In this document: positions 23,887 to 30,526 of the stretch, one piece after another
Position numbering within the stretch: the first letter of the stretch is position 1
How the letters are laid out: each line of letters opens with the position of its first letter
From: a virus
Virus record (IMG/VR): IMGVR_UViG_3300012936_000004
Coordinates: 1-64,000 of that record
Length of the DNA stretch: 64,000 bases
Strand: one strand, 5' to 3'
Made by a program: the position numbers and the translations under genes
The notes under the pieces: model-generated
Databases searched by the model: none
Seen by the model: only the letters and a program-made list of their open reading frames with translations
What the model was told of the DNA's origin: nothing

Positions 23887-23957
23887 CTACCGGTAACCTC
23901 TGGTAAATTTTTATTCCAAGGAAATTCTACTTTAAATAGTTCTCTTAGCTTCCCCAT
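23883..23957 (-). CDS. Possible 24-residue peptide gene
   Basis: A very short frame (MGKLRELFKVEFPWNK...) fills the gap between two genes. It overlaps the previous gene's end and shares ATGA with the next start. The coupling suggests translation, but size alone makes this uncertain. Confidence 0.3.
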   Translation of the reverse strand: MGKLRELFKVEFPWNKNLPEVTGR

Positions 23958-24133
23958 CCGGCAAACTCCTCTTTGTTTTGCATTCTGACGTGACGTGTAG
24001 GTAGTGTATATTCTTGCACACCTAAACAAACTAGATTTGGTGAATTTTTAAGATATGTATCTTTCTTTTGCTCTGTTTCAAACTGCATAGAAAAAGCATC
24101 ACCGTTATTTTTATTTAAAAAATTATATGTCAT
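23945..24133 (-). CDS. Small hypothetical protein
   Basis: The ATG at 24133 overlaps the preceding stop as ATGA and is chosen over the frame start at 24151. The 62-residue soluble protein (MTYNFLNKNNGDAF... EEFAGWGS) has no recognised domain. Confidence 0.5.
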   Translation of the reverse strand: MTYNFLNKNNGDAFSMQFETEQKKDTYLKNSPNLVCLGVQEYTLPTRHVRMQNKEEFAGWGS

Positions 24134-24306
24134 TCTTTTGCTCCAAAACATAATAGCACTGGTGTCATTTTACAATAACGTGCATATTCTTTATGTCCGA
24201 CGCTTGCATAAGTCATAGCCATTGGCACAAATAAAATGAATACTAGTAAGATGAGAAATGCCCATCCTAATCCTTTTGTTGTGCAATAGTTAGTTTGCTC
24301 ACTCAT
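24130..24306 (-). CDS. Small single-span membrane protein
   Basis: The ATG at 24306, inside the 3' end of the previous gene, is preferred. The 58-residue product has one membrane helix (GWAFLILLVFILFVPMAM) and a Cys-containing C-terminus (YCKMTPVLLCFGAKE). Function unknown. Confidence 0.5.
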   Translation of the reverse strand: MSEQTNYCTTKGLGWAFLILLVFILFVPMAMTYASVGHKEYARYCKMTPVLLCFGAKE

Positions 24307-24664
24307 GCTCGCCTCCCATACCTCTACTATTAATAACATTATCTTTTGGCTTTAGTCTATTAAAGGTTTGAGGACGATTGTGTGCTTCGTTCATAGTTAA
24401 TACAGTGATAAAGATACCTGCAATAATAACTGTATGAGCTATTGCACTTATACCAAAATAGTAAATGCTACCAAAAGCTAGTGCAAAAATTGCACTCCAC
24501 ATATAAGCAAGTACTTGAAATAGCATATGTGCGACCATCGGATCTAGTTTACGCAAAGGTGATTTTTCAATGGTCATAGTACTAGACCACATTAGTCTGA
24601 TATCACTTTTTAAGGTAGTTAAGGTTGTAGCCCAGCCAATGGGCTTTTTTTGTTTATTACTCAT
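24299..24664 (-). CDS. Two-span membrane protein
   Basis: A 121-residue protein with a soluble N-terminal third, two membrane helices (about 48-72 and 76-92) and a charged tail ending GMGGEHE. A TTGAAA/TATATA promoter lies about 32 bp upstream. It heads the small membrane-protein run leading to pseudoazurin. No family recognised. Confidence 0.55.
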   Translation of the reverse strand: MSNKQKKPIGWATTLTTLKSDIRLMWSSTMTIEKSPLRKLDPMVAHMLFQVLAYMWSAIFALAFGSIYYFGISAIAHTVIIAGIFITVLTMNEAHNRPQTFNRLKPKDNVINSRGMGGEHE

Positions 24665-24695
24665 TGTTCGACCTTTCTGTGTCTCTGTATAATAT

Positions 24696-24723
24696 TATAT
24701 AGCACGCCAAAATCGTTTTTCAA
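24696..24723 (-). promoter_or_regulatory. Early sigma70-like promoter
   Basis: TTGAAA (24718-24723), 16-bp spacer and TATATA (24696-24701) on the minus strand, upstream of the two-span membrane gene. Confidence 0.5.
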
Positions 24724-24762
24724 CGGTCCTGACGTGCGTTAAATTGTAGCAGTTATTTTAGA

Positions 24763-25110
24763 TTATTTCTTACCATTTACAAAGTTATAGAATTGTTCGG
24801 CTGCCTCTAAAACTTTATCTGCACCTGGTACTTCTGGCATTGCTACAGTAGTAACGATTTCATCACCGTCTCGTTTGATGGATGTTTCGTACTCTCCAAG
24901 TTTAGCTTGATAGTCTTGCCATGCTTGGTGTTGTGCCATTTCTAAAACTTTAGTACGGATTTCATATCCGTTTTTATTAAAGTTCATTTTCGGTGCCTCT
25001 GGCATCATTTTTTGAAAACCTTCAAAAAACTTTTGTGGCTCCATGCCTGTGTTTTTATACAGTTGTCCCATTCTTTCGGCCAAATCTGTCATTTGTTTAG
25101 TATCAAACAT
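24763..25110 (-). CDS. Conserved-type helical phage protein (phasin-like look)
   Basis: A 115-residue soluble, mostly helical protein (LAERMGQLYKNTG, KVLEMAQHQAWQDYQ, VLEAAEQFYNFVN). The composition recalls phasins, but similar proteins occur in marine T4-like phages and no family assignment is safe. It follows the tmRNA by 26 bp with GGAAGGGG as its ribosome site, so it may share the tmRNA transcript. Confidence 0.5.
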   Translation of the reverse strand: MFDTKQMTDLAERMGQLYKNTGMEPQKFFEGFQKMMPEAPKMNFNKNGYEIRTKVLEMAQHQAWQDYQAKLGEYETSIKRDGDEIVTTVAMPEVPGADKVLEAAEQFYNFVNGKK

Positions 25111-25136
25111 GTTTGATTCCCCTTCCTGTTCTGTGT

Positions 25137-25446
25137 GTGTCGTGCCACTTTCTGTTGCTAGGCTGTGGCCGCCCCCTTAATTATGCCGCTAGGGCGTAAC
25201 CAGAAGGTGCAAAGTTATCGTTTGCAATTATAGTTTTTGACCAATTACGTAGTCACCCGGTTAACTCCACTTCACTTTCACACCTGTCGATCCTAGTTCA
25301 GCCCCATAAAAAACACACTACGGTTGCAACCTACTCCTGATGATGATCAATCCCGCCAAGGAGTCACGGACATAATGTGTTTATGGTGGAGCTGTGGGGT
25401 ACTGCCCCCCAGTCCAGTATGTGTCCACGTTGCTTCAACGTCAACA
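25137..25446 (-). ncRNA. ssrA: Circularly permuted (two-piece) tmRNA
   Basis: Read on the minus strand, the gene begins with the acceptor piece: an ACGTTG/CAACGT hairpin, a T-arm-like TGGGG/CCCCA stem, then CAGCTCC and an encoded ACCA ending at 25384. A spacer (25306-25383) follows whose ends pair through AAACACA and TGTGTTT. The coding piece then begins GGGGCTGAAC at 25305; GGGGCTG pairs with CAGCTCC. The tag frame (25181-25225) gives ANDNFAPSGYALAA and a TAA stop, followed by a GCCAC/GTGGC hairpin. This is the alphaproteobacterial permuted form. The T-loop appears to be GGCAGTA rather than TTCRANT, which is unusual. Exact ends are estimated. Confidence 0.92.
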
Positions 25447-25449
25447 GTT

Positions 25450-25457
25450 TATTTATA
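25450..25457 (-). promoter_or_regulatory. T4 late promoter (full TATAAATA) for the tmRNA
   Basis: A perfect TATAAATA on the minus strand sits a few bases upstream of the acceptor piece, so tmRNA is probably produced late in infection. Confidence 0.7.
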
Positions 25458-25459
25458 CG

Positions 25460-25576
25460 TTATTTGGAAAGTTTTGTCAAGTAATTTTGAGCAATAGTTT
25501 TCTTATGGGTAATTAATAAAATTTTACTATTCTCATCTAAGACAATATACTTACCATCTCTATGTTCTATACTCAT
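25460..25576 (-). CDS. Tiny early hypothetical protein
   Basis: A 38-residue frame (MSIEHRDGKYIVLDENSKIL... TKLSK) directly behind an early promoter and ending just before the tmRNA promoter. The pattern of short strands and a basic helix looks protein-like. Function unknown. Confidence 0.5.
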   Translation of the reverse strand: MSIEHRDGKYIVLDENSKILLITHKKTIAQNYLTKLSK

Positions 25577-25582
25577 AGTTTA

Positions 25583-25611
25583 AGTATACAATAATATACA
25601 AAGATTGTCAA
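25583..25611 (-). promoter_or_regulatory. Early sigma70-like promoter
   Basis: TTGACA (25606-25611), 17-bp spacer and TATACT (25583-25588) on the minus strand, immediately before the 38-residue gene. Confidence 0.75.
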
Positions 25612-25613
25612 TA

Positions 25614-26159
25614 TTAAAAATTAAGGAATTTTTCTGTTAAATTTTCAGCGGCAGTTTGTATTGCTGTGTCCCACTGCCTTGGAGGTAATGTGTTCCACAT
25701 TAACTTATCACTATACGGACAATTAGTCCAACTACTATGTCCTTTTTTATGTAACCCTACTATTTCGTCTTCAAGTTGTCCAGCACCCCATTGACTATGT
25801 CCAATTATAATACGCCAATATTCTGGAAATTGTCCTAAGTTAAAAACGTTAATAATTGCTTTATCTCTAGTAACACTTAGCGTATTATTCAACTGTACTG
25901 TACTTGGAATCTTAAAATCATTTGTGTGTAATACATATGCATGATTTACTTCTACTGGACCTCCGTAGTATAACGGAACGTTCTTTTGTAAGTTCATGCC
26001 TTTACGTAGCCGTTCACTTACTTGTTGATCTAATTGACGATTAACCACCCAGCCACTAGCACCATTCATTGAGAATTCGTTCATATAAATCACAGTTTTA
26101 TTAAAACTGAGATCTCTTAATGTTGGCATACTGATTAAAAATCTATTAGATAAATCCAT
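25614..26159 (-). CDS. YqgE/AlgH family protein (DUF179)
   Basis: The 181-residue protein matches the YqgE/AlgH fold over its length: NRFLISMPTL near residue 5, GASGWVVNRQL near 33, VPLYYGGPVE near 60, AYVLH and a GHSQWGAGQLEDEI signature near 120. The molecular function is not established. It is cytoplasmic. Its ATG overlaps the stop of the small gene upstream (TAATG), suggesting coupling. It is probably host-derived. Confidence 0.85.
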   Translation of the reverse strand: MDLSNRFLISMPTLRDLSFNKTVIYMNEFSMNGASGWVVNRQLDQQVSERLRKGMNLQKNVPLYYGGPVEVNHAYVLHTNDFKIPSTVQLNNTLSVTRDKAIINVFNLGQFPEYWRIIIGHSQWGAGQLEDEIVGLHKKGHSSWTNCPYSDKLMWNTLPPRQWDTAIQTAAENLTEKFLNF

Positions 26160-26332
26160 TATTGAGTTTCCAATATTTCTCCGATTCGCTTATAACTGAG
26201 TTGTAAAAGTTCTTGTAATTCTTTAACATTATCTTTTAAAATTTTATTTTCTTCAGTTACTGCTAATAGTTCACGACGATATAATTCGTTACCAGAAGGG
26301 TCTAAGTTTAAACCTTCGTCTATTTTATGCAT
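26159..26332 (-). CDS. Small coiled-coil protein
   Basis: A 57-residue frame (MHKIDEGLNLDPSGNELYRREL...) that is one long helix with heptad-like leucines (EENKILKDNVKELQELLQL). It overlaps the YqgE-like gene by one base and follows an early promoter about 20 bp upstream. A regulatory or structural role is possible but not shown. Confidence 0.6.
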   Translation of the reverse strand: MHKIDEGLNLDPSGNELYRRELLAVTEENKILKDNVKELQELLQLSYKRIGEILETQ

Positions 26333-26351
26333 GTTGATGCCTCCGTGTTCT

Positions 26352-26379
26352 ATTATATTTATCTGTATTTAAAAGTCAA
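26352..26379 (-). promoter_or_regulatory. Early sigma70-like promoter overlapping a late box
   Basis: TTGACT (26374-26379), 16-bp spacer and TATAAT (26352-26357) on the minus strand. A late ATAAATA box at 26356-26362 overlaps the -10 region, so expression in both phases is possible. Confidence 0.65.
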
Positions 26380-26380
26380 G

Positions 26381-26406
26381 AAAAAAGGCCCTTGCGAGCC
26401 TTTTTA
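26381..26406 (-). terminator. Rho-independent terminator
   Basis: AAAAAGGC and GCCTTTTT form an 8-bp stem around a short loop, with a T run on the minus strand. It closes the DUF1127 pair, and the next promoter starts immediately after it. Confidence 0.75.
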
Positions 26407-26442
26407 GTTTTTTGTTATGTGCCGAATTGTCTCGATTCTTTT

Positions 26443-26619
26443 TTATGTTTTATTTAACTTTTTGATTTCCATCATGCACTGTTTAGCTTCATTATGGTAA
26501 CCTAATCGTGTTAATTCACTTGCGGCTCTTGAGTAACCTACGATTTCGCAGGTTGCTGTAATTCCACTCCAAATTCCTGAGAGCGGTGAGAATACGTAAT
26601 TCATTACTGCTGTAGTCAT
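26443..26619 (-). CDS. Small DUF1127-related protein
   Basis: The ATG at 26619 overlaps the previous stop (TAATG) and is preferred to the GTG at 26628. The 58-residue product starts MTTAVMNYVFSPLSGIW, parallel to its neighbour (MTTLVANTFGWSSNW), and ends with a YSRAASELTRLGYHNEAKQ helix that resembles the DUF1127 pattern weakly. Probably a diverged duplicate. Confidence 0.55.
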   Translation of the reverse strand: MTTAVMNYVFSPLSGIWSGITATCEIVGYSRAASELTRLGYHNEAKQCMMEIKKLNKT

Positions 26620-26843
26620 TACACCCACCCTTTCAGATTCTCATTAAGAATATCATTGTAGTGTTTATTTGCTATATGGCGAATCTCGCCACGTGACATA
26701 CCAATGTCATTTAGCTCATAGTCTGTTAATCTACTTAACTCTTTTACAGTATTTCTTGCAGCCTTTCTAGCTTGCATTTTTACTCTTAATGTTCTTAACC
26801 AGTTCGAAGACCAGCCGAACGTATTTGCAACTAATGTAGTCAT
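26619..26843 (-). CDS. DUF1127 (YjiS-like) protein
   Basis: The 74-residue protein carries the DUF1127 signature KELSRLTDYELNDIGMSRGEI at residues about 34-54, preceded by an Arg/Lys-rich helix (RVKMQARKAARNTV). Small DUF1127 proteins are common in alphaproteobacteria, and some bind RNA or regulate stress and nutrient responses. It may mimic a host regulator. Confidence 0.8.
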   Translation of the reverse strand: MTTLVANTFGWSSNWLRTLRVKMQARKAARNTVKELSRLTDYELNDIGMSRGEIRHIANKHYNDILNENLKGWV

Positions 26844-26991
26844 TTTCTTCTTCTTTCTATGTATATGTATATGTGTGATCCGAGTCTAACTAAGTTAGTT
26901 TTACTCCTTGTACATCTATATTTAACACGAAAAACCTAGAAAAACAATCAAGAATTATGCATTCTCGATATGCGTTTAGTGCATAGCTAAA

Positions 26992-27783
26992 TTATTGATT
27001 GAATAATGTACGGATACTTTCAGCGTTATCTAATGTATAAGGTGATTTGGATTTTGTTTTCATTCTTGCAATGCAACGATATTCTGCTCTACGTGCAGTT
27101 GTATCATCTCTACCTGGTATTCTCATTTTAGTACCTGCAAATCCAATACGCATTTCGACATTAACTGTACCTTTAAACATAGGTACATTTAAGCCTAGAG
27201 GATCTTCGCCTAAATAGAATAAACCAGCACCTCCAACTTGAATATAAAAAACATTTTTCTTATTGTATAGATTACTGATATAACGATCATCTAATGTTAC
27301 AATTTGATTAAGTGCTTTATGGTGACCACTTGCTTTTAATTCTTCACGTGCATTTACTTCCGCTACAAACGGAATACCTGTGTTACGTGCATGAAAGTCT
27401 ATAGGGTCTTTTGTTTTTAATTCTTCGATATAAGCCTCTAGAGCAGGTTGTGCATCTTCGGCCGCTTTTAAAATAAGAGCAAGATCATCTGGTTCTGTGC
27501 CTGCTTTTAGCTTTGGACTTGCGTACCACATACCATCACCAAAGCCGACACTACCGCCGCCCATTTGATCATTCATACTTGCTTTAACTTCAATGTTAAA
27601 CTTTTGACCATTATAGTTTGCTTCGATGTCACCTTCTCCAGTGTTACTAAATCCTGCACTAGTATCTGCTTTAAATTTTAAACCAGGTACTTCTGCTTGT
27701 GCTAGTGCTGAAAGAACAGCGGCCTCATATTCAAGACCACCGTCATTTCTACCTTCGACAGTTAATAATTCTTTTGCTCTCAT
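26992..27783 (-). CDS. PD-(D/E)XK-type nuclease with capsid-targeting-like start
   Basis: The 263-residue protein starts MRAKELLTVEGRND, like T4 head-targeting leaders. Residues about 18-70 contain a PD-(D/E)XK-type set: Glu in LEYEAAV, Asp in EGDIEANY and EVK in FNIEVKAS. A Gly-rich loop (MGGGSVGFGDG) follows. It has no export signal. A late box sits exactly 5 bp before the ATG. Packaging and injection as a nuclease is an inference from the leader and late timing; catalysis is inferred from motifs only. Confidence 0.6.
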   Translation of the reverse strand: MRAKELLTVEGRNDGGLEYEAAVLSALAQAEVPGLKFKADTSAGFSNTGEGDIEANYNGQKFNIEVKASMNDQMGGGSVGFGDGMWYASPKLKAGTEPDDLALILKAAEDAQPALEAYIEELKTKDPIDFHARNTGIPFVAEVNAREELKASGHHKALNQIVTLDDRYISNLYNKKNVFYIQVGGAGLFYLGEDPLGLNVPMFKGTVNVEMRIGFAGTKMRIPGRDDTTARRAEYRCIARMKTKSKSPYTLDNAESIRTLFNQ

Positions 27784-27788
27784 ACAGC

Positions 27789-27795
27789 TATTTAT
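27789..27795 (-). promoter_or_regulatory. Late box 5 bp before ATG
   Basis: ATAAATA on the minus strand, separated from the ATG at 27783 by exactly five bases, which leaves no room for a ribosome binding site. Confidence 0.6.
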
Positions 27796-28994
27796 TAATT
27801 TCCAGTAGTTGATGCTTCGTAAGTTTTATTATACTGATTATTAACACGAATAAATGTTGTACACTTACTCAATTGTTTTAGCGATGGAGCACCAACATAC
27901 GTACAAGTACTTCTAATGCCTCCCAGAATGTTCTGTATTGTATTTGCTACAGGTCCTCTGTATGGTACTAATGCTGTACGTCCTTCGCTACTACGATAAT
28001 CTTTAAGTCCATCAAAGTGCTTATTATTTGCAGTAGCTGAACTCATGCCATAAAACTGTACAAATTTCTTATGCTCGAATATTGGTTGCATTGGAGGTTC
28101 ATCAAGTTCTCCAGACGCTATTTTTTCTTTAATGTTACGTACTTCTTCTTCTGGCAAATGGGTAGGAAAAGGTACTTGTTCAGCTCTGCCTGTTTCAAGT
28201 ACTTCGATTATTACCTCGCCGCCCCCTTCATCGTGCCCAGCAAGCATACCACCAAGCATAACAAAATCTGCTCCACCTGCAAAGGCTTTAGCGACATCTC
28301 CAGGGCAATTACACCCACCGTCAGCAATAATGTGACCGCCAAGTCCGTGTGCGGCATCTGCACACTCAATGACTGCCGATAATTGCGGATATCCAACACC
28401 AGTTTGTATCCTAGTAGTGCAAACAGACCCGGGACCAATACCCACTTTAACAATATCTGCTCCATTTAGTATTAACTCCTGTGTTTGATCTGCGGTAACT
28501 ACATTACCTGCAATAATCACTATGTTCGGATATTCGTTACGAAAATCTCTTACATAGTTTACGAATCGTTCGCTGTAACCGTTTGCAACATCAATACAAA
28601 CATATTTTAAACGTTCACCAACGGCTTTATACACTTTGTAAAATTTATTTTTGTCACTATCTTGAATACCAATACTCATTGCAACATGTGAAGTTCGCTC
28701 CATCATGCCTTCAGAAAAATAAGTAATAAGTTCATCTGCACTATATGTTTTTACTAGACAAGTAAAGATATCACCTTCTGCAAGTTTATCTGCTTGTTCA
28801 AATGTACCAACACCATCCATGTTACTTGCCATAATAGGTACACCAAAGTAATGAATATTCTCAGAATCATTATTGTAATTTACAAAGTTAAATTCTCTGT
28901 TTAAGTTTACTTCTTTACGTGAGCCTAATGTACTCCGTTTTGGTCGGATTAAGACATCGCTATAATCCAATAGTATTTCGTTTTCAATTCTCAT
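27795..28994 (-). CDS. guaC: GMP reductase
   Basis: The 399-residue protein matches E. coli GuaC closely: [14 protein letters not shown] near residue 13, [10 protein letters not shown] near 56, [10 protein letters not shown], the catalytic loop [25 protein letters not shown] and [15 protein letters not shown]. GuaC converts GMP to IMP with NADPH. It is about 50 residues longer than usual owing to an insertion between the [11 protein letters not shown] region and FVQFYGMSS (around residues 268-315). It would shift purine pools toward adenine for an AT-rich genome. Confidence 0.9.
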   Translation of the reverse strand: MRIENEILLDYSDVLIRPKRSTLGSRKEVNLNREFNFVNYNNDSENIHYFGVPIMASNMDGVGTFEQADKLAEGDIFTCLVKTYSADELITYFSEGMMERTSHVAMSIGIQDSDKNKFYKVYKAVGERLKYVCIDVANGYSERFVNYVRDFRNEYPNIVIIAGNVVTADQTQELILNGADIVKVGIGPGSVCTTRIQTGVGYPQLSAVIECADAAHGLGGHIIADGGCNCPGDVAKAFAGGADFVMLGGMLAGHDEGGGEVIIEVLETGRAEQVPFPTHLPEEEVRNIKEKIASGELDEPPMQPIFEHKKFVQFYGMSSATANNKHFDGLKDYRSSEGRTALVPYRGPVANTIQNILGGIRSTCTYVGAPSLKQLSKCTTFIRVNNQYNKTYEASTTGN

Positions 28995-28997
28995 TGT

Positions 28998-29297
28998 TTA
29001 CTCTTCTTCTATTTTAAATGTCAATGGATAGCCGTTGCTACGACTTACTATTGTTGCTTCGTGAACTTTTTGTTCTGCAATTTCATAGAAATAAATTCCT
29101 GCAATTCCTTGTCCTTTTGCATGTACTTCCATTGTAACTTGTTCAGCTTGTGCTGTGGTTTTATTAAAAATATGAACCAACAGTTCGATAACAAACGGCA
29201 TTGGAGTTTGATCATCATTTAATAATATAACTTTGTACTTACTTGGAATAGTAAAGTCAATTGATATATCTTCATCTACTGCTAATTCTGTGCTCAT
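28998..29297 (-). CDS. clpS: ClpS adaptor
   Basis: The 99-residue protein is a ClpS: YKVILLNDDQTPMPFVIELL near residue 21 (the N-degron-binding region with the NDD motif), FNKTTAQAEQVTMEVHAKG and a GIYFYEIAEQKV helix. ClpS delivers N-degron substrates to ClpA and can reduce ClpA action on ssrA-tagged proteins. It sits directly before guaC and near Hsp20 and the tmRNA. Confidence 0.93.
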   Translation of the reverse strand: MSTELAVDEDISIDFTIPSKYKVILLNDDQTPMPFVIELLVHIFNKTTAQAEQVTMEVHAKGQGIAGIYFYEIAEQKVHEATIVSRSNGYPLTFKIEEE

Positions 29298-29346
29298 ATT
29301 AAAACCTTAGATAAGAGGGACAAGATAACTTGCCCCTCGAATGATA

Positions 29347-29781
29347 TTACTTTGCATATTCAATTTCGATTTTACGTGGTTTTTTCTCATCTGGAATAAT
29401 GCGCTCTAATTCAATATAAAGCATACCGTTTTCCATACGAGCACCATGTACAACTACGTCATCCGCAAGTGTAAATTTACGTTCAAATCTACGTTGTGCT
29501 ACGCCTTTATGGACATATGTCCAATCTTCTGATTCTACGTCTTGTGGATTATAACTAATTGTTAATGCCCCATCTGCAACTTCAATATTTAAATCTTCCA
29601 TACGTACTCCGGCAACTGCCATTTCAATTTGGAAGTTTTCTTCCTGTTGGATAATATTGTAAGGGGGATATCCTGTATTATTTGAATGTTCTACATATCT
29701 GAACATATCATCAAATATTCTGTCAAATCCAACGCTGTGTGGGGTAAGTTTATTCAAATCGAATGTTGTTAGTCTTGTCAT
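29347..29781 (-). CDS. hsp20: Hsp20/IbpA-type small heat-shock protein
   Basis: The 144-residue protein has an alpha-crystallin domain at residues about 38-130 with NIIQQEENFQIEMAVAGV, the LTISYNPQ strand, GVAQRRFERKFTL and the GMLYIELER signature. The N-terminal FDRIFDDMFRYVE is IbpA-like. Small heat-shock proteins hold unfolded proteins, and marine T4-like phages commonly carry one. A late box lies 59 bp upstream in a long leader that also holds a stable hairpin. Confidence 0.93.
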   Translation of the reverse strand: MTRLTTFDLNKLTPHSVGFDRIFDDMFRYVEHSNNTGYPPYNIIQQEENFQIEMAVAGVRMEDLNIEVADGALTISYNPQDVESEDWTYVHKGVAQRRFERKFTLADDVVVHGARMENGMLYIELERIIPDEKKPRKIEIEYAK

Positions 29782-29840
29782 TTTGTTTCTCCTTATAAAA
29801 GCAAGATTAATGTTGTGGACCCATAATTGGCATCCACTTG

Positions 29841-29847
29841 TATTTAT
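29841..29847 (-). promoter_or_regulatory. T4-type late promoter box for hsp20
   Basis: ATAAATA on the minus strand 59 bp upstream of hsp20. Confidence 0.55.
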
Positions 29848-29848
29848 G

Positions 29849-30008
29849 TTTAGAGGGCTAACCGTGACCCTCTACGTGCTTATTAGGTAGCAACCCCTGT
29901 CTTATTAAATTTGGTCATATAGTTTGTTTTATGTATTTCTTATCGTGTCTTGGGGCATGTTTCAGCGCCATCTTCTTATGTAATTAATATAGTGTTGATA
30001 CCACTAAA
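29849..30008 (-). other. Gene-free leader with hairpin between early promoter and hsp20
   Basis: No convincing gene lies here (only an 18-codon frame MALKHAPRHDKKY). A TAGAGGG/CCCTCTA hairpin is present near 29850-29875. The region begins at an early promoter (29986-30014), so it may act as a long leader. Confidence 0.4.
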
Positions 30009-30014
30009 TGTCAA
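29986..30014 (-). promoter_or_regulatory. Early sigma70-like promoter
   Basis: TTGACA (30009-30014), 17-bp spacer and TATATT (29986-29991) on the minus strand. The next gene downstream is hsp20, about 200 bp away. Confidence 0.7.
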
Positions 30015-30127
30015 GAGATTTTCTTTACTAAATTTTTAATTTTTGCTTTTGCAGATATCCAGCCCATAGCAAAACCTACTGCCATAACGCTTATAAGAGC
30101 AATTGAGTGCCATATTAAAAAACTCAT
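30011..30127 (-). CDS. Tiny membrane protein
   Basis: A 38-residue frame with one membrane helix (LIWHSIALISVMAVGFAMGW) and a basic tail (AKAKIKNLVKKIS). AGAGGAGA precedes its ATG, in the 3' end of the upstream gene. Function unknown. Confidence 0.55.
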   Translation of the reverse strand: MSFLIWHSIALISVMAVGFAMGWISAKAKIKNLVKKIS

Positions 30128-30128
30128 T

Positions 30129-30278
30129 TTATTCTCCTCTTTTAATATAATGATGCGGATACGCCTTAGGACGTTCACTTTTAATCATTTCCATGTGAGC
30201 TTCCGCTTCAGCTTCTGTATTGAAACGTGCCACTGCAACTTCGTCTTCCATACGTGGAATATAGATTACTTCAAACAT
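30129..30278 (-). CDS. Small hypothetical protein
   Basis: A 49-residue frame (MFEVIYIPRMEDEVAVARFNT...) with a beta-strand start and an EAEAEAHMEMIKSER helix. AAAGGAG precedes the ATG. It sits between bS21 and the tiny membrane gene, so it is probably part of the IF-3/bS21 operon. Confidence 0.6.
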   Translation of the reverse strand: MFEVIYIPRMEDEVAVARFNTEAEAEAHMEMIKSERPKAYPHHYIKRGE

Positions 30279-30289
30279 TATTTACTCCT

Positions 30290-30526
30290 TTAGTAACCGA
30301 ATTTTTCTTTATTTTTTTCTACTTGTTTTAACCAACGCTTACGTGCCGCCGCCTTTTCTTTTTTCTTCTTTAGACTAGGCTTCTCAAAAAATTCTTTATC
30401 ACGCATATCTTTAAAAAGGCCTTCATTGTTACACATTTTTTTTAGTTTACGCATAGCTCTTGCAACATCATTATTACGGACTTCTACATAAAGACCTTTA
30501 CCTTCTTGTTCTCTTCTTCTAGCCAT
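30290..30526 (-). CDS. rpsU: Ribosomal protein bS21
   Basis: The 78-residue protein matches bS21: VEVRNNDVARAMRKLKKMCNNEG near residue 15 (split in the source as VEVRNNDVA and ARAMRKLKK), then a long Lys/Arg-rich helix (LKKKKEKAAARKRW). bS21 helps 30S subunits select mRNA. Phage-encoded S21 is known from pelagiphages and other phages; it can replace the host protein in ribosomes. It overlaps the IF-3 gene by 8 bases. Confidence 0.93.
   Translation of the reverse strand: MARRREQEGKGLYVEVRNNDVARAMRKLKKMCNNEGLFKDMRDKEFFEKPSLKKKKEKAAARKRWLKQVEKNKEKFGY

Noticed and set aside
29934-29990. 18-codon gene in the hsp20 leader
   Set aside because: The frame (MALKHAPRHDKKY...) is very short, without a good ribosome site or coupling, so it is not reported as a gene.
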